DNA of 15,525 bases. Origin: Actinomycetota bacterium (GTDB lineage Bacteria; Actinomycetota; UBA4738; G016210805). Both the position numbers and the translations under genes were made by a program. How positions within the stretch are numbered: position 1 is the stretch's first letter; every line of letters starts with the position of its first letter. The stretch is from positions 1 through 15,525 of the forward strand of contig JACQTL010000316.1 in the NCBI GenBank assembly GCA_016210805.1, given 5' to 3'. Shown piece by piece: positions 1 through 6,314 of the stretch. Below the pieces are notes generated by a model. It was not told the origin of the DNA. It saw only the letters and a list, made by a program, of their open reading frames with translations, and searched no databases.

Positions 1-29
1 CCGCTCGGGGGACCCGGGAAGGGGGGAAG

Positions 30-446
30 ATGCGCAGGTTCGTGGTTGCGCTGACCACGCTGGCCGTCCTGTTCGGGGGTACGGGGATGGCCGAGGCGGT
101 CGTCTACGACGTGTGGGTGAACGATGCCGCCATACCCAGCAGCCCGACGACCAGCCGTGTCCTGATCTTCGGAGAGATCGACTGCACCTTCGGGGAGAGC
201 TTCACGGTCCGGGTCTCGATCTGGAGCGAGAGCGGGGACAAGGCCACGGGCCGGGCCTCCGGGCCATGCGGCCTGATCAACGGCGCCGGGCCGACCCCGC
301 AGAACGGCTTCGGCTTCTGGCTCGCCAGGGCCCGGGTCGTCAATGGGTCGTTCACGTGCGGCGAGGGGATCCTTTGGAGGGCTCGCGGGAAGACCGCGAC
401 CGGCCAGGACACGTCGAGCGGATTCGGCGACATAGTCTGCGACTGA
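30..446 (+). CDS. Secreted small protein, paralogue 1 of 4
   Basis: I do not recognise a named function. The 138-residue product starts with a signal peptide (MRR, hydrophobic core, likely cut after AEA near residue 23), so it is probably exported. The mature part shows the array's shared pattern: R-V-x-I-F-G near residue 43, C52-T-x-G-E, F-T-V-R-V-S-I, A-T-G-R-A-S-G-P-C80, W97-x-A-R-x-R-V, G-S-F, and I-L-W-R-A-R near 114. C52 and C80 are the two cysteines common to all four copies and may form a disulfide. This copy adds C110 and C137. The spacing of short hydrophobic strands suggests a beta-sandwich of Ig-like type, which is inference. A purine-rich ribosome site (GGGGGGAAG) precedes the ATG. 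No hairpin follows, and 37 bases separate it from copy 2, so the two are probably co-transcribed. Confidence 0.85.
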   Translation: MRRFVVALTTLAVLFGGTGMAEAVVYDVWVNDAAIPSSPTTSRVLIFGEIDCTFGESFTVRVSIWSESGDKATGRASGPCGLINGAGPTPQNGFGFWLARARVVNGSFTCGEGILWRARGKTATGQDTSSGFGDIVCD

Positions 447-483
447 TCCGGCCCGCTGGCTGGAACGGCGGAAGGGGGAGGGG

Positions 484-900
484 ATGCGCAGGTTCGTTGT
501 GCTGCTGGCCGCGCTGGCCATCGTCGCGGGGGGTGCCGGCTCGGCTCAGGCGGCCGTGGAGGACATCAACGTGTACGGGGGGTTCATCCTCCACGACCCC
601 GAGTTCAAGCGCGTGACCCTGTTCGGGTCGATCGTCTGCACCCCGGGCGAGGGCTTCTCGATCCGGGTGTCGATCTGGTCCGAGGGTGGCGACAAGGCCT
701 CGGGGCGGACCGCCGGGGTCTGCGGTGAGGGCGAGGTCACCGGTCAGACCGAGGAGGGGGCCACGCCGTGGGTCGCCAGGCTCCGTGTGGTCGACGGGAG
801 CTTCACCGACGAGGAGATCCTGTGGCGCGCCCGCGCCCAGACGGCCACCGGGAACCGCACGGAGAGCGGCTTCTCAGGGCTCTGCTTCTTCTGCGCCTGA
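484..900 (+). CDS. Secreted small protein, paralogue 2 of 4
   Basis: Function unknown; clear paralogue of the preceding gene and the same length (138 residues). The signal peptide ends near AQA (residue 23). Shared residues include C52-T-P-G-E, R-V-S-I-W-S-E, G-D-K-A-S-G-R, C80, W96-V-A-R-L-R-V-V-D-G-S-F and I-L-W-R-A-R, followed by Q-T-A-T-G. It ends with a C-F-F-C motif (C134, C137), which paralogue 3 matches with C-Y-Q-C but paralogues 1 and 4 lack. A C-x2-C at the extreme C-terminus of an exported protein could form a disulfide, bind metal or link to a partner; the sequence does not say which. The start is fixed by the purine-rich leader (GGAAGGGGGAGGGG) and by the ATGCGCAGGTTCGT start shared with copy 1. 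A strong hairpin lies 20 bases after the stop. Confidence 0.86.
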   Translation: MRRFVVLLAALAIVAGGAGSAQAAVEDINVYGGFILHDPEFKRVTLFGSIVCTPGEGFSIRVSIWSEGGDKASGRTAGVCGEGEVTGQTEEGATPWVARLRVVDGSFTDEEILWRARAQTATGNRTESGFSGLCFFCA

Positions 901-920
901 CCCGGTCCGCGGCCTGACCA

Positions 921-950
921 GGTAGAGGGCGGCTCCGGCCGCCCTCTACC
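921..950 (+). terminator. Perfect 13-bp hairpin after secreted paralogue 2
   Basis: GGTAGAGGGCGGC (921-933) pairs perfectly with its reverse complement at 938-950 around a TCCG loop. There is no U-tract, as is common in high-GC genomes, so rho-independent termination is inferred from position and stem strength. The C(UCCG)G apex belongs to the very stable UNCG tetraloop class. Confidence 0.75.
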
Positions 951-1027
951 CGCTCCCGGGGGAGCTGGACCCCGGAGATGGGTGCCCGCCGTCCTCAAGG
1001 GACGAGACGCCAGGAGGAGGGGGAAGG

Positions 1028-1441
1028 ATGCGCAGGAACGTAGAGCTGCTGGCCGCCCTGGCCGTCGTCGCCGGGGGCGGCCCGGCCCAAGCCACGGTGT
1101 CGGAGATCACCGTGTACTCCGCGCAGATATTCCACAACCCGGAGTACAGCCGGGTCATCGTGTTCGGCTCGCTGGTCTGCACGGAGGGCGAGCGCTTCTC
1201 GGTCCGGGTCTCGCTCGTCGGCGAGGGCCAGAAGGCGTCTGGGCGCGCGTCGGGCGTCTGCGAGGGGGAGGAGGTCGGGCCGCAGACGGAGCCGGGAGCC
1301 ACGTTCTGGCAGGCCAGGCTCCGGGTGGTGATGGGCGCCTTCCAGGGCGAGGACCTGGTGGTGTGGCGGGTCCGGGCCCAGACGGCCACCGGCAGCCGCA
1401 CGGAGAGCGCCTTCGTCGAGATCTGCTACCAGTGCGGCTGA
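1028..1441 (+). CDS. Secreted small protein, paralogue 3 of 4
   Basis: Function unknown; 137 residues and the same layout as its neighbours. The signal peptide is slightly odd: it begins MRRNVE with an acidic residue early, then a hydrophobic run, and probably ends after AQA near residue 22. Conserved features are R-V-I-V-F-G, C51-T-E-G-E, F-S-V-R-V-S-L, K-A-S-G-R-A-S-G-V-C78, W94-Q-A-R-L-R-V-V, G-A-F, V-W-R-V-R and A-Q-T-A-T-G. The C-terminus is C133-Y-Q-C136-G, so copies 2 and 3 form a subgroup with a terminal C-x2-C. The ATG follows AGGAGGAGGGGGAAGG, an unusually strong ribosome site. It sits between two hairpins, one after copy 2 and one after its own stop, which suggests its own transcription unit. 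No promoter was identified in the 77 bases after the upstream hairpin. Confidence 0.85.
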   Translation: MRRNVELLAALAVVAGGGPAQATVSEITVYSAQIFHNPEYSRVIVFGSLVCTEGERFSVRVSLVGEGQKASGRASGVCEGEEVGPQTEPGATFWQARLRVVMGAFQGEDLVVWRVRAQTATGSRTESAFVEICYQCG

Positions 1442-1465
1442 CGTAGCGGGGAGCACCAAGAAGGC

Positions 1466-1491
1466 AAGGGGAGGCTCCGGCCCGCCCCCTT
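1466..1491 (+). terminator. Imperfect hairpin after secreted paralogue 3
   Basis: AAGGGG (1466-1471) pairs with CCCCTT (1486-1491). A small internal loop separates this from an inner GGC/GCC stem closed by the same TCCG loop (1476-1479) seen after copies 2 and 4. A short T run follows. It is weaker than the other two but has the same apex and the same position after the stop codon. Confidence 0.55.
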
Positions 1492-1566
1492 TCGTGACGG
1501 ATGGACTGGATTTCCGACACCCGATCAGGGGATGCTTCCCTGCAAGCAGCCATGAGGAGGGGGAGG

Positions 1567-1983
1567 ATGCGCAGATTCATCGTGGCTCTGGCCACGCTGG
1601 CCTTCGTGGCCGGAGGGGCGGGGGCGGCTCAGGCCCACGTCACCGACGTCGGGACTGACTTCGGTCTCCACAAGTTCGTCCCCGAGTTCAGCCGGGTGCA
1701 GATGTTCGGCTTCATCGACTGCACGCCCGGGGAGTCGTTCTCCCTCCGGGTCACGATCTGGGGCGAGGCCGGAGTGGCCACCGGGCGGGCATCGGGCCCG
1801 TGCGAGGACGGAGAGGTGACCACCGAGAACGGCGGCGCCGAGTGGGTCGCCAGGCTCAGGGTCACTGAGGGCTCGTTCGGAGAGTTCGACGAGGTGTTCT
1901 GGCGCATCCGGGCCGTGACCTCGGACGGAAACGTGAAGGTCAAGACCGGGTTCGCGCTCGTCATCCGGATCGGGCTCATCTAG
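1567..1983 (+). CDS. Secreted small protein, paralogue 4 of 4
   Basis: Function unknown; 138 residues from the ATG at 1567. The frame stays open upstream to 1501 (and an ATG at 1552), but 1567 is chosen because it follows GAGGAGGGGGAGG, begins with the ATGCGCAG start shared by all copies, and gives the family length with an N-terminal signal peptide ending near AQA (residue 23). Conserved residues include F-S-R-V-x-M-F-G, C52-T-P-G-E-S-F, R-V-T-I-W, A-T-G-R-A-S-G-P-C79, W93-V-A-R-L-R-V, G-S-F and F-W-R-I-R. This is the most divergent copy: it lacks any C-terminal cysteine and ends in a hydrophobic stretch (L-V-I-R-I-G-L-I) instead of the C-x2-C of copies 2 and 3. A perfect hairpin follows. 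Confidence 0.86.
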   Translation: MRRFIVALATLAFVAGGAGAAQAHVTDVGTDFGLHKFVPEFSRVQMFGFIDCTPGESFSLRVTIWGEAGVATGRASGPCEDGEVTTENGGAEWVARLRVTEGSFGEFDEVFWRIRAVTSDGNVKVKTGFALVIRIGLI

Positions 1984-2003
1984 GGTCCGGCGCAGGGTGC
2001 TGA

Positions 2004-2035
2004 AGGAAGGGGGCGGCTCCGGCCGCCCCCTTCCT
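2004..2035 (+). terminator. Perfect 14-bp hairpin after secreted paralogue 4
   Basis: AGGAAGGGGGCGGC (2004-2017) pairs with its exact reverse complement at 2022-2035 around a TCCG loop. It starts 20 bases after the stop of paralogue 4 and ends 20 bases before the next start codon. The inner stem GGCGGC-TCCG-GCCGCC is identical to the hairpin after paralogue 2. It is probably a rho-independent terminator lacking a long U-tract. Confidence 0.78.
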
Positions 2036-2055
2036 CGTGTGGGACCATCGACGGG

Positions 2056-2340
2056 ATGATCGAGTTCACCGCCTGGGCCGAGGAGATCCTGACCCGGACC
2101 CACGCGGCCGCCCGGCGGTTCAACCCGGATGCCATCGTGCGGATGCACCGGGTGGTAGGTGAGGTCCGGTTCGACCTCACCGACCGGGCCGAGGAGGGCG
2201 ACGAGCTGGTCGAGAGGGACGGGTTCCTGCTGCTCGTCGAGCGGGGCCTGGACGGGGTGGTGGACGTCGTCGAGCCGCACGACCGGCTCGTCCTCCGGGA
2301 CCACGGCGAGCCGGTCTCGGAGCGCGGCGAGCCCGGTTAG
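2056..2340 (+). CDS. Small HesB/IscA-like protein without cysteines
   Basis: This 94-residue protein has no signal peptide, membrane helix or cysteine. The pattern V-R-F-D-L-T-D-R, E-G-D-E-L-V-E-R-D-G, L-L-V-E and a final D-V-V-E-P-H-D-R-L-V-L-R resembles the HesB/IscA (iron-sulfur biogenesis) fold. Canonical A-type carriers bind iron or a cluster with three cysteines, all absent here, so a cluster-carrier role is not supported and the family call is tentative. The ATG lies 20 bases beyond the terminator of the secreted array and has only a weak upstream purine run (GACGGG), so it may have a short leader or be leaderless. Its TAG stop overlaps the TAA stop of the convergent dehydratase gene. 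Confidence 0.65.
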   Translation: MIEFTAWAEEILTRTHAAARRFNPDAIVRMHRVVGEVRFDLTDRAEEGDELVERDGFLLLVERGLDGVVDVVEPHDRLVLRDHGEPVSERGEPG

Positions 2341-2627
2341 AACCCGGCCTTCGAAGCGGCCTCGATCTCGTGGGCCAGGCGGAGGTCCTTCCCGGTGACG
2401 GCGTCCTCCGACCAGGTGTGCAGGCCCACCCGGACCCGCGTGTAGTGGTTCTCGAGGTCGGGGTGGTGGTCCGCGGCCTCGGCCTTCTCCGCGATCCGGT
2501 CGATGAAGGCGATCGCGTCCAGGAACGTGTCGAACTTGAACTGCTTGTAGATCTCGCCCCGCTCGTGGCGCCATCCGGGCAGGTCGGCGAGGGCCGCTCG
2601 GATCTCGTCGTCGGAGAGTCCGGCCAT
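2337..2627 (-). CDS. Pterin-4a-carbinolamine dehydratase (PCD/PhhB family)
   Basis: The 96-residue product matches this family, which dehydrates 4a-hydroxytetrahydropterin to quinonoid dihydropterin; some bacterial members are linked instead to molybdopterin metabolism. The family signature is intact: E50-A-A-D-H54-H55-P56, then Y62, H70-T-W72, and D81 in T-G-K-D. The N-terminus (L-S-D-D-E-I, L-P-G-W) is also typical, and the length is normal. The ATG at 2627 is chosen because the family begins just before this point; the same frame stays open far upstream only as an out-of-frame shadow of the transporter gene. It starts 32 bases after the transporter stop, so it is probably last in that transcript. 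No pterin-dependent hydroxylase is visible nearby, so its substrate in this organism is not shown. Confidence 0.92.
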   Translation of the reverse strand: MAGLSDDEIRAALADLPGWRHERGEIYKQFKFDTFLDAIAFIDRIAEKAEAADHHPDLENHYTRVRVGLHTWSEDAVTGKDLRLAHEIEAASKAGF

Positions 2628-2659
2628 CTCGGGGAGAACGCTACCCCTTCGGGGCCGGT

Positions 2660-4000
2660 TCACGTCTCCTCGCCGGCCCGCCACCGCCGGAGCTGGGGGA
2701 CCAGGAGGCCGATCGCCCCGACGCCCGCGATGCAGGCCACGCCGCCGGAGACCACCGAGAACGTCGGCGAGACCAGCCCGGCGACGATCCCGGCCTCCAG
2801 GTCGCCCAGGCGGGGCCCGCCGGTGACGACCAGGATGTGGATCCCGGCCAGCCGTCCCCGGAGCGTGTCGGGGACCGACAGGTGCAGGATCGTGCTCCGG
2901 AAGACCGCCGAGATCACGTCGGCTCCGCCGGCCACGGCCAGGAGCAGCAGGGCGAGCCAGAGGCGATCCCCGGACAGCCCGAACCCGGCGATGGCCGCCC
3001 CCCACACCGCCACGGCCCACATCACCGCCAGGCCCTGCCTGCGGACCCTCCCCACCCAGCCGGCCGTGAGCGCCCCCGCGAGGGCCCCCACGGCGATCGC
3101 CGAGAACAGGGCGCCGACCACCTCCGGGCCCCGCCGGAACTGTGAGACGGCCAGGAAGGCGAACAGGGCCCGGGGCATCCCGAAGACCATGGCCACGATG
3201 TCGATCGTGAACGTGGACTGGAGGACCCGTCGGCCCCGCAGGTAGGCGAACCCCTCCCGGATCGAAGCGAGCCCCCGGGTGGCGCCGACCTCGCCCCGGG
3301 GCGGGGCCGGCCTCATCAGCGCCGCGGCCCCGAGCGTCGCCGCGAACGTGGCCAGGTCGATCGTGTAGGCCCAGGTGAGCCCGAGCCTGGCGATCACGAT
3401 GCCGGCCACGGCCGGCCCCACGATCATCGTGGTGTTCCACATCACCTGGTTGAGCGCTATGGCCGCCGGCAGGCGCTCCTTCCCGACGAGGTTGGGGATC
3501 ATGGCCGAGCGGGTCGGGGAGTCCAGGCCCGAGAACAGGGCGGTGAGCCCCGCGGCCCCGTAGACCAGGCCGACCGGCGGGCGGCCCAGGCTCCCCAGCA
3601 GCAGGACGAGCGTCGCCGTGGCGAAGCCGAGCTGGGCGACGACCAGGAGCTTGCGACGGTCCATCCGGTCGACCAGGGGTCCGGACCAGAGCGTGGACAC
3701 GATCAGGGGGACCAGCTGGACCAGGCCCACCAGCCCCACGGCCGCCGGGGACCCGGTCAGGTCGGTGAGCTGGATGAAGACGGCCACGAGGGTGATCTGG
3801 CGGCCGGTCTCGGAGATGAGCTCCCCGAACCACAGGAGCCGGTAGTCGCGCGAGGCCCTGAGTGGGGACATGTCGACGGCGAGCCCCCGCACCGCCGCCG
3901 CGGCCCTCCGTCCCCGGGCCCGGGCCGGGCCGACCCGGGCCGTCCCGGCCTCCTCGTCCGGCGTCGGGGGGTCCTCGGTCGGCATGGCGCCGCCGACCAT
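2660..4000 (-). CDS. Major facilitator superfamily transporter (MFS_3/EntS-like)
   Basis: This polytopic membrane protein has about 12 hydrophobic segments. The first membrane region follows R-D-Y-R-L-L-W-F-G-E-L-I-S, typical of the branch that includes the enterobactin exporter EntS. The loop after the second helix (G-P-L-V-D-R-M-D-R-R-K) is the classic MFS motif between helices 2 and 3. The substrate is unknown; exporters of siderophores or drugs are common in this branch. Starts are possible at 4000, 3985 and 3871, none with a good ribosome site. The longest gives 446 residues, with about 43 N-terminal residues rich in P, E, A and R before the membrane domain; the start at 3871 would remove them. 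It begins 25 bases after the stop of the large fusion gene and is probably co-transcribed with it. Confidence 0.9.
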   Translation of the reverse strand: MVGGAMPTEDPPTPDEEAGTARVGPARARGRRAAAAVRGLAVDMSPLRASRDYRLLWFGELISETGRQITLVAVFIQLTDLTGSPAAVGLVGLVQLVPLIVSTLWSGPLVDRMDRRKLLVVAQLGFATATLVLLLGSLGRPPVGLVYGAAGLTALFSGLDSPTRSAMIPNLVGKERLPAAIALNQVMWNTTMIVGPAVAGIVIARLGLTWAYTIDLATFAATLGAAALMRPAPPRGEVGATRGLASIREGFAYLRGRRVLQSTFTIDIVAMVFGMPRALFAFLAVSQFRRGPEVVGALFSAIAVGALAGALTAGWVGRVRRQGLAVMWAVAVWGAAIAGFGLSGDRLWLALLLLAVAGGADVISAVFRSTILHLSVPDTLRGRLAGIHILVVTGGPRLGDLEAGIVAGLVSPTFSVVSGGVACIAGVGAIGLLVPQLRRWRAGEET

Positions 4001-4025
4001 AGCAGCGGCCGGCGGCCCGGGCGGG

Positions 4026-6314
4026 CTACCGCTCGGCGGCCTGGAGCGGGGCCCCGGACCCGATCAGGTCCATGGCCTCGCGCAGCTCCTGGCCCCGGTT
4101 GAGCGCCACCGCCGCCCGCACCTTCCCGCCCTGAACGTAGAAGGCCAGGAACGAGCGCTCCTCCAGGCTGCCCCGGATCACCAGGTCGTCCCAGCCCGTG
4201 TGGAACCCGGCGTACTGGAGGTTCTGGTCGTACTGGTCCGACCAGAACCAGTGCACCTCGTCGTAGGGGGAGCCCTTCCCGACCATGGCCCGGGCCGCGG
4301 CCCGGCCGTGCCGTATCGCGTTCTGCCAGTGCTCGGTGCGGACCCGCCCGAACACCGGGTGCTGGTGGTTGGCCACGTCACCGGCGGCCCAGATGCCCTC
4401 CGCGCTGGTCCGGCAGAGCTCGTCCACCAGGACGCCGTTGTCGACGTCGAGCCCGGCGGCCTGGGCCTCCTCGACGTTCGGCTGCACGCCCACGCCCATG
4501 ATCACGAAGTCGCACGAAAGGGACCCGCCGCCGGCGGTGAGGACCCGCTCGACCCTGCCGTCGCCCTCGAAGCCGGCCACCCGGTCCCCGAAGACGAACT
4601 CCACGCCGTGGTCCCGGTGGATCCCGGCCAGCACGCCTCCGACCTCCGGGCCGAGGACCCGTTCCAGCGGGACGGACCCCCCGTCGATCACGGTGACCTC
4701 GACCCCCCTGGCCCGGAGCGAGGCGGCGACCTCCGAGCCGATGAACCCCGCCCCGGCCACGACGGCCCTCCTCCCGGGGGCCATCTCGGCGCGGATCCGG
4801 GCGGCGTCCTCCAGGGTCCGCAGCCCGTGGATCCCGGGGAGGTCGAGCCCGGGGATCGGGAACCGCCGGTTCCGGGCCCCCGTGGCCAGGAGCAGCTTGT
4901 CGTACGGGACCTCCTCGCCCCCTCCGACCGCCACCCGGCGCCCGGCCGGGTCGATCGACAGGACGGTGGCCCCGAGCATCAGGTCGATCGCGTGGTCCTT
5001 CCAGTAGGAGGGGGGCTGGACCAGCGCGTCGTCGGCCGAGGCCTCCCCCCGGAGGAACGCCTTGGAGAGCGGCGGGCGCTCGTACGGGTACAGGGGCTCG
5101 GCGCCGATCAGGAGGACCGGGCCGTCGAACCCCTCCTCCCGGAGGGCCACGGCCGCGCTGGCACCGGTCAGGCCGGCTCCCACCACGACGATCCGTTCGG
5201 CGGACCGCGGGGCGGGCGGCGGCGCGGGCTCGGCGGTGGCCGGGACCCGCTCCTCCTCGGCCGGGGCCGGGCCGGGGCGCCCGTCGGCGGGCTCCAGCGA
5301 GCGCTTGGCCGGCCCCTGGATCACCGCGCCGTCCACCGCGAACCGCGAGCCGTGGCAGGGGCAGTCCCACGTCCTCTCGGTCTGGTTCCAGTCGACCGTG
5401 CAGCCCATGTGGGTGCACTTCGGGTCCAGGGCGACCAGGGCGCCGTCCTCCCCCTTGAACACGGCGAGGCGCCGCCCTCCCAGCTCCACGATCCCTCCGT
5501 GGCCCGGCTGGAGGTCGGCCGCGGACCGGTCGGCCGTCCGCACGATCAGGACGTCGGTGGGGGACTGGTGGGCCACCTTGTTCGGTACGGACCCCAGGAA
5601 CCGGCGGGCCCCGGACATCCCCTTGTTGCCGACCACGACCAGGTCGGCCCTCTCGTCGGCGGCCAGGCGGACGATCTCCGCGGCCGGGTCGCCCACCAGG
5701 CTCCTGGTGGCCACCCGGACCCCCCTCGGCTTCCCGGCCAGGGTCTCCTCCAGCCGGATCGCGCCGACCAGGGGATCGCCCACGTAGGCCAGGAGGACCC
5801 TCGCTCCCACCTGCATGGCCAGCTCGAAGGCCACCCGGCAGGCCTCCGTGGCCGTCCCCGACCCGTCCGTGCCGGCCACGAACAGGTCGTACTCCCTCTC
5901 CCCCGGGCCGCCCACCTCGCCCTCCCGGGTCGTGTCCACGATCAGGACGTCGCAGGGGGCGGTGTGGGCCACGCGCTCGGGCACGCTCCCCAGGCGGAAC
6001 CGGGAGGGCGACCCCATGCCCCGGTTGCCCACCACTATCAGGTCCACGCCCATCCGCTCCGCGGAGAAGGCGAGGACCTCGGCCGGCTCCCCCCGGTCGA
6101 GCACCGCTTCCACCTCGATGCCCTCCCTCCGGGCCATCCCCTCGGCGTACTCCAGGAAGGCCTCGGCCATGGGCTTCATGATCCGGGGCGGGTCGTAGGC
6201 GCAGGCCAGCACGAGCCTGGCCCCCAGGTCCCTGGCCAGCCCCACGGCCGCGCGCTGGGCCACGTTCGCAGTGGGGGAGCCGTCGGTGCCCACCAGGATC
6301 GTGCGGTACCCCAC
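4026..6314 (-). CDS. Usp-Usp-Rieske-FAD/NAD(P)H oxidoreductase fusion
   Basis: One uninterrupted 762-residue protein contains four domains. Residues 1-127 are a universal stress protein domain with an ATP-binding signature (G96-x2-G99-x9-G109-S110). Residues 142-260 are a second one (G229-x2-G232-x8-G241-S242). Residues about 272-345 are a Rieske [2Fe-2S] domain with C300-T-H302 and C318-P-C320-H321 as ligands, plus C305 and C320 for the usual disulfide. A proline-rich linker (341-372) leads to an FAD/NAD(P)H oxidoreductase with G379-x-G381-x2-G384 (FAD), G521-x-G523-x2-G526 (NAD(P)H) and G645-D646 (FAD). The C-terminal domain resembles the reductase C-terminus of BphA4-type and AIF-like enzymes. 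No signal peptide or membrane segment is seen, so it is probably cytoplasmic. The GTG start at 6314 overlaps the TAG of the upstream gene by one base and follows GGAGGA. Electron flow NAD(P)H to FAD to Rieske is inferred; the acceptor is unknown. Confidence 0.93.
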   Translation of the reverse strand: MGYRTILVGTDGSPTANVAQRAAVGLARDLGARLVLACAYDPPRIMKPMAEAFLEYAEGMARREGIEVEAVLDRGEPAEVLAFSAERMGVDLIVVGNRGMGSPSRFRLGSVPERVAHTAPCDVLIVDTTREGEVGGPGEREYDLFVAGTDGSGTATEACRVAFELAMQVGARVLLAYVGDPLVGAIRLEETLAGKPRGVRVATRSLVGDPAAEIVRLAADERADLVVVGNKGMSGARRFLGSVPNKVAHQSPTDVLIVRTADRSAADLQPGHGGIVELGGRRLAVFKGEDGALVALDPKCTHMGCTVDWNQTERTWDCPCHGSRFAVDGAVIQGPAKRSLEPADGRPGPAPAEEERVPATAEPAPPPAPRSAERIVVVGAGLTGASAAVALREEGFDGPVLLIGAEPLYPYERPPLSKAFLRGEASADDALVQPPSYWKDHAIDLMLGATVLSIDPAGRRVAVGGGEEVPYDKLLLATGARNRRFPIPGLDLPGIHGLRTLEDAARIRAEMAPGRRAVVAGAGFIGSEVAASLRARGVEVTVIDGGSVPLERVLGPEVGGVLAGIHRDHGVEFVFGDRVAGFEGDGRVERVLTAGGGSLSCDFVIMGVGVQPNVEEAQAAGLDVDNGVLVDELCRTSAEGIWAAGDVANHQHPVFGRVRTEHWQNAIRHGRAAARAMVGKGSPYDEVHWFWSDQYDQNLQYAGFHTGWDDLVIRGSLEERSFLAFYVQGGKVRAAVALNRGQELREAMDLIGSGAPLQAAER

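Noticed and set aside
1501..1566. Upstream extension of secreted paralogue 4
   Set aside because: The other copies and the strong ribosome site fix the start at 1567; the extension would put 22 residues before the signal peptide.
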